From Colias croceus (Eukaryota > Arthropoda > Insecta > Lepidoptera > Pieridae), in NCBI RefSeq assembly GCF_905220415.1, contig NC_059548.1:10604501-10668500 (forward strand): a stretch of 64,000 bases of DNA, given 5' to 3'. The translations under genes were made by a program, and so were the position numbers. Every line of letters begins with the position of its first letter. The stretch's first letter is position 1. Shown in pieces: positions 39,201 to 47,900 of this stretch. A model generated the notes under the pieces. It had not been told where the DNA came from. It was given only the letters and a program-made list of their open reading frames with translations, and ran no database searches.

Positions 39201-40508
39201 CAGATTGTGTCAGCAGATTGTTACTGAAATTGAATCGTGAGTAGGCTACTTTATTTGTTTCATTTACCGCCTTTTATTTGTGTAGATGGTGTAGCCAGAT
39301 TATAATTAATAGTATAGACTAGAGTACTGTTCCATAGACAACCATAAAAAAACTTTCTTATAACTGTGCTTATAAGTTATAACGCATTTCATTAAAGAAA
39401 CCAAAAGAAACGAATCTCGCTTAAACACGGCCGTACGGCATGCAAAAAAAATAGGGAAAAGTAAAATCACTGAAACGTACTTGATTTTCCCTACATTCCA
39501 TTTACGTTATTTTTATTTTCTTTTTTGCTGATCCCACTATATGCTAGAGGTATATATGTCAGCGTCAGCTTTGGCCGCCATTGAAGATTCGTTTCTTTAG
39601 TGAAACGCGTTATACTAACTATACTTTTTTTATTAAATTAAGCTCGTATTAAATATAAACGTATTCTAATTCCAGTTGGAAGGCCTAGAAACAGGCGCGG
39701 AAAGTAATCGCGAGATCTGGCACGAGGAGCCCGACGCGGAGGCTCGGCTGCGGGCGGGGGGCGCGCACGCGGGGCTTTTTGGCGGCAGCCCCTTGTCTTT
39801 GTTGCAGGGAATCATACCTGGTAAAATTTGTTGTTATTTTTTTGTTAGTGGTATATATTTCTCATTGGAAATTCAACTGAACATCACAGATAATTTATTT
39901 CTTGCTTTACTTATTTTTGTTTATTTGTCGCAGTATTTAAATTGGGTTCATTTTTGAAGTGACGATTATTTGGTATCTTTGAATCTTGCCAAAGGAGTTT
40001 CAACACGTCTTTTTTATTGGCGTTTTTAGGTGCTGTTAAAAATATTATATAGTTTTCAAAATTGTATTTAGATTATTTGTTCCTTTCTTTAAGCTTTCTC
40101 CTTCTATTTGTGAACATCATTTGCATATATTTACTGTATTTTCTTGTTGTTGTTTTCATTCATTCAATAATTGTTTACATTGCAGGCACAAAATGGTGTG
40201 GCACGGGCGACATAGCGAGCGACTACCACGACCTGGGCGCGGACCGGGCGCTGGACCGCTGCTGCCGCACGCACGACCTGTGCCCGACCAAAGTGCGCGC
40301 TTTCTCCCGCCGATACAACCTCACCAACAACTCGCTGTACAGCAAGTCGCACTGCAAATGTGACGACATGCTCTTCGACTGCCTCAAAACCACCAACACG
40401 TCCGCCTCGCACCTCATGGGACACATCTACTTCAATTTAGTCCAAGTGCCCTGTCTCGAAGACAGGCCCAACGGCCGACGGTTTCGGAACGCCAGACCCG
40501 GCTTCTAG
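13199..40508 (+). CDS. Secreted phospholipase A2, group III type (complete)
   Basis: Five exons join in frame: 13199-13391, 14844-15030, 34336-34465, 39676-39820 and 40186-40508, encoding 325 residues. Residues 29-50 form a hydrophobic signal segment (LLSVVVICCIAV, Ala-rich cleavage site before KPF) after a long N-region; Met23 is an alternative start. Exon 2 encodes a conserved insect prodomain (YFHDQTVAVVELG). Exon 5 holds the catalytic domain: calcium loop WCGTGD at 222-227, active-site CCRTHDLC with His248-Asp249, then LTNN, HCKCDD and FDCL, as in bee-venom-type (group III) enzymes, ending with the YFNL block. It hydrolyses the sn-2 ester of phospholipids outside the cell and needs calcium. 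All catalytic residues and paired cysteines expected of the family are visible. It is a host gene; a role in immunity, eicosanoid supply or digestion cannot be told from sequence. Intron 2 is 19.3 kb. An ATTAAA at 40682 is a poly(A) candidate. Confidence 0.93.
13392..14843 (+). other. Phospholipase A2 intron 1
   Basis: A 1.45-kb AT-rich intron, GT (GTATAC) to CAG. No transposable element or gene is recognised. Confidence 0.6.
15661..15872 (+). repeat. Interspersed repeat, family A ('gctgaagagtttgtttg')
   Basis: It starts 'actaatattataaagctgaag', includes 'gaactactggtccgatttga' and 'tcgaggaaggctata', and ends 'ggtgaaaccgcgcggcgtagctagt'. Full or partial copies lie at about 17757-17946 (inverted), 43877-44088 (inverted), 44600-44803 and 46775-46940. 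Non-coding; Helitron-like or LINE-tail origin undecided. Confidence 0.75.
16442..16725 (+). repeat. Interspersed repeat, family B ('cgcccgcggcatcgcc')
   Basis: It starts 'actagctttccacccgcgg', contains 'aaaacccgcatagttcccg' and 'gtgattgagtaacagacagaca', and ends 'tttcgcatttataatattagtatgga'. A second tail fragment (16677-16725) in opposite orientation follows at once. Related copies: 7080-7195, 11414-11515, 44136-44332 and 48648-48889. Confidence 0.75.
17757..17946 (-). repeat. Interspersed repeat, family A (inverted copy)
   Basis: Reverse-strand copy of the family at 15661. It reads inward from 'gctgcgctcgcgtgatgata' to 'cttcagctttataatattagta'. Confidence 0.7.
20020..20480 (+). repeat. Interspersed repeat, family C, copy 1
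   Basis: It starts 'actagcttccgcccgcgactccg', carries 'catcgaaatcgaaccgttag' and a (CAGA)n tract, then 'tatttgggtttggtatcgat', and ends near 'gatttattataatatgtatag'. Nearly the same unit recurs at 21016-21336 and 31857-32170. Non-coding. Confidence 0.75.
20596..21015. mobile_element. Unclassified GC-rich inserted sequence between two family C copies
   Basis: The base composition changes sharply to GC-rich, with a run of about 22 T near 20680. The segment at 20750-20990 ('ggttcaccctggtagcgac', 'cgtccccccttgacgggg') looks like untranslated sequence of a non-LTR retrotransposon, but no reverse transcriptase is present. Short ORFs on both strands here are not convincing. Confidence 0.4.
21016..21336 (+). 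repeat. Interspersed repeat, family C, copy 2
   Basis: It shares 'agaacaacgtctatggataa', 'cgaaatcgaaccgttagttt' and a longer (CAGA)n tract (about 21182-21214) with the copy at 20020, and the same 3' end 'gatttattatatgtatag'. Confidence 0.75.
22630..22845 (+). repeat. Diverged interspersed repeat related to families B and C
   Basis: It begins 'gactagcttccgcccacgac', includes 'gccaaatttcagcccgatac' and 'gtccagtggtttgggctgtg', and ends in 'atatacatacatagatta'. Confidence 0.55.
24050..24216 (+). repeat. LINE 3' tail fragment with (GAGTTT)n end
   Basis: It reads 'gagtttcttgccgattcttc', 'ctgctttccgaatcggtggt' and 'gacgtttcaaaagtgcttct', and ends in 'gtttgagtttgagtttgag'. This is a common lepidopteran non-LTR retrotransposon 3' end with a short tandem tail. 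Confidence 0.6.
25797..25990 (+). repeat. Diverged interspersed repeat fragment
   Basis: It starts 'actaactaggtgcgtcccgcgg' and contains 'aaaatcggtccagccagctgg', the standard 'target phrase' of the families above. It ends near 'tatatattatgatg'. Confidence 0.5.
27767..27850. repeat. Short stem-loop element
   Basis: A perfect 12-bp stem (AGACACAATAGA / TCTATTGTGTCT) with a TTT loop sits inside a longer imperfect inverted repeat ('ctaacccattgagcccc' against 'ggggcctgagttag'). Confidence 0.6.
28220..28646. mobile_element. MITE with about 110-bp TIRs (ACAGGGTTA ends)
   Basis: The left end ACAGGGTTAGGTACTTG and the right end, the complement of ACAGGGTTACTTG, continue as inverted repeats through 'gcaacctcgca', 'gctaacatcat' and 'tctacgacttttg'. 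TA dinucleotides flank both ends, compatible with a Tc1/mariner-type insertion. Short ORFs inside are not convincing. Confidence 0.75.
29626..30054. mobile_element. Probable MITE with 'acagggtgt' ends
   Basis: The left end 'atacagggtgtgccact' is the imperfect inverse of 'agtgggacatcctgtaca' at the right. The TIR is about 25 bp with several mismatches. No ORF is found. Confidence 0.5.
30503..30860 (-). mobile_element. Non-autonomous element with THAP-like N-terminus, copy 1
   Basis: On the minus strand, from 30709, an ORF starts MVRYCAVYGC...EKREFFF, the opening of a THAP finger (Cys-x4-Cys). The frame then loses similarity and stops at 30503. A shorter copy of the same DNA lies at 59996-60250, and both share 'caccccggacactccatac' at one end. 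This is read as a transposon relic, not a host gene. Confidence 0.5.
31857..32170 (+). repeat. Interspersed repeat, family C, copy 3
   Basis: It starts 'actagcttccgctcgcgactc', with the same core and 'gacagacagacagaca' tract as at 20020 and 21016, ending 'gatttattatatgtatagat'. Confidence 0.75.
34115..34290 (+). repeat. Interspersed repeat upstream of phospholipase exon 3
   Basis: It begins 'gcggtgcgcccgcgcgccctgg', includes 'ttcagccgttctcgagattt' and ends near 'tttttatattatagatgat', 46 bp before the exon 3 acceptor. Confidence 0.6.
34428..34665 (+). repeat. Threefold tandem copy of the exon 3 end and splice donor
   Basis: The exon 3 end plus donor ('cacgacacgactgtacgatcag|gtaacgatacg') occurs at about 34443-34478 (the real exon end), again with changes at about 34527-34560, and again at about 34624-34660. 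Each copy keeps CAG|GTAACG. Only the first is continuous with the open frame of exon 3. Confidence 0.8.
34720..36772. mobile_element. 2-kb foldback element with GTACGGC motifs, copy 1
   Basis: The ends TAGACTACAAGCCCGC and its complement open inverted arms of about 460 bp (34720-35183 and 36309-36772). TTA flanks both sides (34717-34719 and 36773-36775), a 3-bp target duplication as made by PIF/Harbinger-like or CACTA-like elements. No transposase is encoded. The heptamer GTACGGC occurs 12 times (four per arm, four internal), often next to TCATTTGACC. Each arm contains the same 73-codon frame, which merely reflects the arm duplication. The second copy is at 52620-54659. Confidence 0.88.
38508..39045 (+). 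mobile_element. Nested element with short TIR
   Basis: Short inverted ends ('gttcccaact' and 'agttggtaac') bound an insertion that splits the 38094-39247 element. It carries many 'tttagggg' runs near both ends and a small ORF at 38725-38880. Confidence 0.45.
38725..38880 (+). pseudogene. Possible hAT-type transposase C-terminal fragment (51 aa)
   Basis: The ORF reads MMVRFTLNRNGGSC, then KMLNLFNMYDF, an acidic stretch (ESSDEDE) and a stop. The KML.LFN..MY pattern and acidic end resemble the C-terminus of hAT-like transposases in insect genomes. The frame is open a few codons upstream without a start. This is an inference from pattern only. Confidence 0.3.
39376..39614. mobile_element. MITE next to phospholipase exon 4
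   Basis: 'ttataacgcatttcattaaag' at the left is inverse to 'ctttagtgaaacgcgttata' at the right, with a further match at 'cgaatct/agattcg'. It ends about 60 bp before the exon 4 acceptor at 39675. Confidence 0.65.
39821..40185 (+). other. Phospholipase A2 intron 4
   Basis: A 365-bp AT-rich intron, GTAAAA to TTGCAG. Nothing else is recognised. Confidence 0.75.
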
Positions 40509-41914
40509 CGACATCTAGCGAATAAGTTCGAATTGTACTAGCGCCATCTAGCGGTTCGTTTGCACAGATTTAATGTTACGCGGTAAATTGCATTTAATGT
40601 GATGGTCATCGTGAGTTGTAAATAATTTAGTACCTAAATATCGTTATGTATTATACTTTTATTGTAACTAATTATTTAGATATTAAACCTGTGATATGTC
40701 TGTGCCTTGTAATGTTCTACGTAATTTAGGGATGGCGCTGTTAAAATATTAAATAATTTAGTCACTTTATTACATTTTAAGGTTTATTTATTTTGTTTAT
40801 ATTATGAAACATCGTTCGTCCGATATAAAATAAAATAACATTCCAAAACATTAATTGTATTTATTAGTATTAATAAGAAAAATGAGAGCAATAAATTTGA
40901 ATAGTGTATACGAAAATAAATATTTATATTTAATATAATCCAATTGTTTTATTTCAACCCCTGTTAAAAAATATTTAATTTCTATCTATATTCATAAAAT
41001 GTCCATGTCCAAAACAAATAAATAAAAACGACGGGTGGCACTCGGGGACTGCCGCGGTAAAGCTATTGCATGCTATGACTTCAAGCCACACCTCCGCCCG
41101 TCGGAGTTGGGAGCGTGAGGCTTTTTCGTTACGGAATTTCTCGATTCGGTCCCCGCGATAGAAGTTATGCAATAGCTTAAAAAGTTATAATTATGAATAT
41201 TTTTTAAAGGATAAAATCACGATAAAATTATACATTCTTCGTGCATGATATAAATGTAGTGTTACGCCCTTAAATTACATTATAACGTAGTAGGATCTGT
41301 GCGTAGCTTAGATGCGTAGGATGCTTTAATCCGATATAATCTCTGTTCTTAAAAATAATATGTTAAACCAAAAAATGGTAGTAAATACGTAGTATGATGC
41401 CATAAGAATTTTGACTGTCTATTACACTTTCATTAAAATATAAACCACTGAACCAATTTTCATAAAAAAAAATTCTAGTTTGGAAATTGTACAGAGATAA
41501 TAATAGATATATTATAATTATTAGTTATTACGTACCTTATACTCAAGAATGGATGAATGCACGCGAAAATGTAAATTGAACGAAAGCAACGGGTAGAAAT
41601 TTAGGACGGAATAAAGTTAATAAACAATAATATCACAAAATATGGTCGTACATTCGTACATCAATATTTCTATGAAATTTCAGTACTTTTATATCTGTAC
41701 TGTAATAATATAATATTATGATAGATGTCACTGGTAACATTGACATTGACACGCTGCAAACGTCATTTGTCAAAATTAATTCGTAATTCGGTGATCACGG
41801 CTAGGCTGATCTCAATGTATTGTTATTATTCTTTATCTATTTAGAATAGCACTAAAACTATGCTCATTATTTTCAGTTTAAGCTTAGTATAGTGATATAT
41901 TTAAATAGGCAGTT
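40509..41914 (+). other. Phospholipase 3' end and rabaptin upstream region
   Basis: A poly(A) signal candidate ATTAAA lies at 40682. At 41026-41180 there is a GC-rich repeat-like segment ('gacgggtggcactcgggg', 'cgcccgtcggagttgggag') bounded by 'gctattgcat' and its complement. Rabaptin transcription should start within the last few hundred bases; no core promoter element is clear. Confidence 0.45.
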
Positions 41915-44900
41915 ATGAATGAATCGTCGACGATGTCCGGCGAGCCAGCGTCGAAAGGTGTGTTTTGTATTGTTGCCTAATCGTGATATTGCCTGCAGGA
42001 AATTGAGAAAATTTTCTGTTTCAAGTGGAGGGTGAAAGCGGAGGACCAGTGGACCAATCGAAGCGGGATCTGGAAGAGGAATTTAATATGCAAAGAGCGA
42101 AAATGAAAGAGTTATTCTTACAAAAGGAAGGTTCGTAAATCTCGATGTGTGTTGTTATTTGACTTTGAAGGCTTTGTATTTACTTATAGATTTTAAATTT
42201 AGTTTCTGCGAATAACAAATAAACCGAGGTTGTGGGCATTAAAATAAAGTCCGTGAATAGTTTTTTACTTGATATAAAAATAAAACGCATGTCATCCCTA
42301 TTATCACATTACATGTTGGCCATTCTAATTTAATATACCTAAATCGCCTTGTGAATAATAATATTGAATATTCATACCAAAGATAACCAGCCAACACTGT
42401 ACCTAATCTGGTTAATTCTTAATGATTTAAATATAAATCCTTACTGATGAAATAATTATTAAACTAAAAAAGATTTCACTCATTTAAGCTTTTCAATGTT
42501 ATCTTTGAAAAACCTGAGTTTTACCTAATTTTTTTTAAATATAGTAGTAATTAGTTTATACTTGTTTTTATCAAACAATAACTTAACATAGTTAATAGTA
42601 TAATGAATATGATCAAGTAATTATTGTTTTACATAATTGAATTAATTAATTTGCTATGGAATGATTAATGAATGAATGAATAAATTAATTTTTTGTTGTT
42701 ACATTTTTTTAGTATTGCAAAATTGTATACCTATGTGGTTTGAATAACATAAAATATTGATATGTTATTGTTGCAAAAATAATTATGAGGTGTAGTTCAA
42801 ACATATTCAATTATTGATCAATACAATCATGGTAGTCTGGAAAATTAATATTAATTTTGTTGCTTTGCCATATAATATTAGTATATGGCATGTCATTTTG
42901 ACAGAGGGCCTTTCCATAATTGTTAAAATGCATATATTATTTGAATTTATCTAATAAAACTGTGCCCCACTTACATTCTTTTACCTTTTAAATTTATTTT
43001 TCGTAATTATATTTCCAGATGATCTCAGAAAGCTCCGCTTAGAGAAGGAGCAGCTGGACTCTGAAGTGCTGGGCCTGCGGGCGGAGCTGCAGCAGCTACA
43101 GACGCTCAGTGAGAACCAGAAGTCGGAAATACAGAGCTTGCAGATGTTAGTTAGTGGTGAGTAATTATATTTTGATTGAAACTGAATTGTTTAAAATTAA
43201 CATTTATTGTAAGTATTCTTACAGACGAACGGCAAGTTGTGAACGGCAGAGGCTACTTTAGCTGTCGCCACCTGTCGACGGCAATAGCTGCCGTCTAGCA
43301 TCTGCCGTTCACAACTTGCCGTTTGTCTGTTAGAACTCTAAAACATACTACTACTATGTTTTGTGTATGTTGTACTATATTATGCAGTCAAGTACTTCAT
43401 ACCTGCTTTTTTTTGATTGTACCTTCAGTGTCAAACTTGCTGCTGAGACATTTATTTAAATTTTGCAAATTATTGTTTTAACACGCTATACAACTTACCA
43501 AAAGTATTGACAATATATACTTTTTCAATGGATGTATATCACCATCTTTCTTTGTGCATTGTTAATTATTGAAAAACTCTATTATGAAACTTTTTCAAAT
43601 AAAGAAACAATTATAAATTAAAAATTCATCATTAACACACATTTTGATTTAATAGAACCTACACTATGCCTACAACAACTAACACTAAATATGAAACAAT
43701 AAATCTGGCATTGATTTGGTCCTAATTAACATTCCGTTATCAGTAATATTAATTAACAAGTTAACACTTTTTCCTCTCAGTTTTTATAAGCTTTTTGTTG
43801 TGTATAGTTTATAATAATGTTACCTACATTTTGCTGGTGGGGTCCACAAGGTACATATTTTGTATTATGTTTAAAACTAGCTGCTCCGCGCGGTTTCACC
43901 CCCGTGGCTCCACCCCTGTTGGTCGTAGCGTGATGATATATAGCCTATAACCTTCCTCGATAAATGGGCTATCTAACACCGAAAGAATTTTTCAAATCGG
44001 ACCAGTAGTTCCCGAGATTAGCGCGTTCAAACAGACAAACAAACAAACGAACAAACTCTTCAGCTTTATAATATTAGTATAGATTTAAAATACTTTTAAA
44101 TGAGTTTCTTGCTAGTTTACTGATACTTTCTACTATCCAACTAATATTATAAATGCGAAACTTTGTGAGTATGAACCGATGAACTGAACCGATTACAATG
44201 AAATTTAGCACTCATATAGAGGGTAACTTGGATTAACACATAAAGTAGGTTTATCTCGGAAAACCTACGGGAACGGGAACTATGCGGGTTTTCCTTTGAA
44301 AACGCGGGTGAAGCCGCGGGCGGAAAACTAGTTTATAATATTTAAGAGGGATTAGGATTTATGTGGCGATTTATTATCATATGGATAAGGTTTAAATTTT
44401 TTATAATAATTGTATAGATTGATTAACTTGTATAAATAATGTTCAAATTCCTCAGAAATATAAGCAACCTCTTTCTCTCACATAGGACAGATCTTGTACT
44501 AATTTAAGCATGTGACAGTGAAACTTCCTTTTATACAAATATGTTTCAAATTTGAATAAAGCAGAAGTATATCAATATCGTAAATATCTATACATACTAA
44601 ATTACTAATATTATAAAGCTGAAGAGTTTGTTTGATTGTTTGTTTGTTTGAACGCGTTAATCTCGGGAACTACTGGTCCGATTTGAAAAATTCTTTCGGT
44701 GTTAGATAGCCCATTTATCGAGGAAGGCTATAGGCTATTTATGATCACGCTAAGACTAACAGGACCGGAGCAATGCGGGTGAAACCGCGGGGAACCGCTA
44801 GTAAAGTATATCCATATATTTGAAGCAGCAGCTATGTAGCAAAAAATTAGTTTACCCTTTTCACCCAATTATATACCTTAAGTCCATACAAATAAAGTCG

Positions 44901-47900
44901 ACTTTTCAGAAACAATAGAAGCCTCGTCGTCCAGTATAGAGGAGGTCCGCCGTTTGCGCAACAAGAACCTTGAATTGGAACAACAGCTTGCGCAACTCAG
45001 ATCTCAGCAGCAGGTACGTTCAACACAGTCGAGTGGCATGACAAGCGACATGTGTGCAATGCTTGAGTGAATTTTTTGTTATTTTTTGTGAAAAAATGTT
45101 TTGAAAATTGCACTGTGTGTACACTTCAGTACGTAACTTACATATGTAAAATATCAATGTAATAAAAATGTACCAATTAATAAAATATAGATAACATTAA
45201 AAAAAAGTACATTTTAGTTGAAAATATCACTGTAAGTTTGTAAATGTTTCGGTAAGCGCGTTTTAAAAAATTAAAAATATTTTCCGTAAAAATTTCTTAA
45301 CTAGTTATCAGCACAATGTGTGATGTCTAAGTAGGTCTCCGTTCATTATCTCTCGTAGTCATTGATATTCAAGACAACTTTACAAATTTACACCACTTAT
45401 CATTTAGGCAATTTACCAACTAAAAACAGTCTTTGCAATTATCTAGAGAATTTTTAATATGGACCTATTTCATATTTTTTTCTTCATTTTTTGTAGGTTC
45501 TATAAAAAAAATATGGGACAAAGAATAACTTAAGAACTTTCTCAAATACGTTCCATTAAAACTAACACATGCTTATTTTTGTATTAAATGCAATTTTCGA
45601 TACTTTTTCTTATAACAATAACTAATTTTAGCAGCAATAACACAAGCTATGCATTAAAAGATAAATAAAATAAAAACTAAAGGTAAAACCATCCTAACGC
45701 TTATCTACTATCACTAAGCCCTTAACTGCATAATGTAATTCAAATTCATGAAAACCCATTGAGATAATATTACTACGTATGGAGGAGACACCACGAACAA
45801 AATCTGTGCGCCATTTTTTTGCTCTAAGTTTTAAAAATTATCATCTAGTTAGTGTGTGTTAGTTGAAAGTTATTCCTTTGCACTTTTCCGTATTATTTGT
45901 GCAGTATCGTAACACACACGAAGGCATATTTGATGCGTTTCACTTTAAAACAAATAAAAAATGAGCGTGCAGTTACGCCATATGGCGTATGTTGAGCGGA
46001 ACATAAGTGATGAAGGCGGTGTCGTCTCCATTTGTATATCTAAATGTGAAAACCTAAATTAACTTTCCATACACAGTAAAGTGTGGTGTTTTATTTGACT
46101 ATGTTTCAATAAGTTGCATTTGCTGAGTGTATGTCGTTTTACGTGAATGCGGGATATACCGTTTTGTGGGATTACTGCCAATTATTTTACGATTTGAATA
46201 TTATCTTTTATTGGAGTTGTGATGTGTCGTAGGTTCTTTTCATTACCTTTAATTAGAATCAGATCAATTTTTATTTGGATATCTAGGCCGAAATGGTAAA
46301 CATTTTTAACAATTATTTTGACTTAATTAAAAGTTTTGTCACTGAAGAAGGTCTATAAAATTTTGACCAATCGAAAAGCTTACAATGTTATTGATAAAAT
46401 AAAACATCGGTATTAAATGTTTCACTTCTGATTTCTGACATACGTGTCAAGTTGTGCTTCTGCCTTTATTTGTGTTGTCACGTTTAAAAAGCTCCACTTC
46501 TACGATTTAAAAACAAAAGTATAGTATCTGCTATGGCAAGCGGCTCCCCGCTCGGTATATCCCGTACCTTCTCCCGGGTAAGTTGTCGCGTGTGGCAGGA
46601 GGTGTCGCTCGCGCCGGCGACGCTCGTGCGCACGCTCGCGAGGAAACTCGGCGCCGACACCGAGGACACGCCTACTAGGAAGGTAGGTGTATATAGAATA
46701 AAAATTAGCTGTTTCTTAAAAAAAGAAAAAAAAAACATTCATTTCAATACAACAATAACATTATTTATATGTACTAATATTATAAATGTGAAGATTTTGC
46801 TTGTTTGAACGCGCTAATCTCAGGAACTTCTAGTCCGATTTTAAAAATTATCTCTCATTATCTGAGGAAGGCTATATATCATCACGCTAAGGCCAAAAGA
46901 TGTGGAGCAATGCGGGTGAAGCCGCGGAGCACAGCTAGTTATAAGATAAAAATGCGAAAGTAACTCTGTCTATCTGTCCCTTCTTCCATTGAACTGATTT
47001 GTATGAAATTTGTTGTGCTACGATATTATAGAAACATGTCAAACAAGCTTTTGCTTAATTTTTTTATTATAATTTTCTGTTAGTTTTGCATGATTTTGCG
47101 TTATTGCATCACCACGCTTCTGTCTTTTACTATTAAGAAAAAAATTGCTGTTGTACAGTCCTATAATAATGACTGAAATTAAGGTGACTTTTAACCCATC
47201 AGTACCCTTGCAGTATAGTATAATTTCATAATTTTTTTTAATCATTCATCTACCCTCATCATAATAAGTAATTTAAGCTTTTCTAGATTCTTTATTTAGA
47301 TTCAGATTGTATTTAATTTTGCAAAATACCTATTTCCATCTCTGCCAATAATCACTTGACTAATTAATTTAATTTTTCCATTTACCCCTGTTGTTCTTTA
47401 TTCATCTGGGTTTCTTTATAAGGGTAGAAGCTAATAATTATTATTAGTAAACATGCAATAAATATATTTTATAATAAGGTGCAAAATGTGGAAGATGGCG
47501 AACTGGTCCGCTCCATCATTCAGCCTATGGAAATGGAGATTGGTGCTCTAAAGAATAAACTCAGAGAGACTGATGCGAGGTTGCAAGAAGCCTTGGTATG
47601 TTATAATGATAATTAGGATAAGAAGAGTGCTCGAACTGATGTTTTAGATATTGCCAACTGCTTAAATCAGCCGTTTATTGAATGGCCTAGGCTCACTATT
47701 AAACTAATGGTGACATTGACAAAGAATGAATAATTTATTACTTCATTACATAGCTTTTTATTTGAGTTATTCACATAATATGAGCGTATCGTTGTCCATA
47801 ATTTTACATCCAGTGTTGATGGGCTAGAATAAATATCTTTTCTTACAAAACTGCTCAAATAACTTCAATTTTAACAAAACTGGGTCTTGTCAGCCCCTTA

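Larger units (their letters stand above)
38094..39247. mobile_element. TIR element with internal 'caatctgctga' subrepeats
   Basis: The left 'ggccctactcacggttcaa' is inverse to the right 'ttgaatcgtgagtaggc'. The motif 'acaatctgctga.acaattt' recurs three or four times, directly and inverted, near both ends. It is interrupted by a nested insertion at about 38508-39045. No clear target duplication was found. Confidence 0.6.
34466..39675 (+). other. Phospholipase A2 intron 3
   Basis: This 5.2-kb intron holds the donor repeats, the 2-kb foldback element (34720-36772), the 38094-39247 TIR element and a MITE at 39376-39614. Between 36776 and 38090 the sequence is AT-rich with nothing recognised. Confidence 0.7.
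45014..47478 (+). other. Rabaptin intron 4
   Basis: 2.46 kb. It contains a possible MITE (about 45778-46035, weak inverted ends 'atggaggagacaccac' and 'ggtgtcgtctccat'), the candidate alternative first exon (46533-46682) and a family A repeat (46775-46940). The first 700 bp are AT-rich with nothing recognised. Confidence 0.6.

Noticed and set aside
40164..40426. Minus-strand ORFs across phospholipase exon 5
   Set aside because: They are shadows of the GC-rich coding exon on the other strand.
45778..46035. A MITE bounded by 'atggaggagacacc' ends
   Set aside because: The inverted match is short and gapped, and no target duplication was found, so it is only mentioned within the intron entry.
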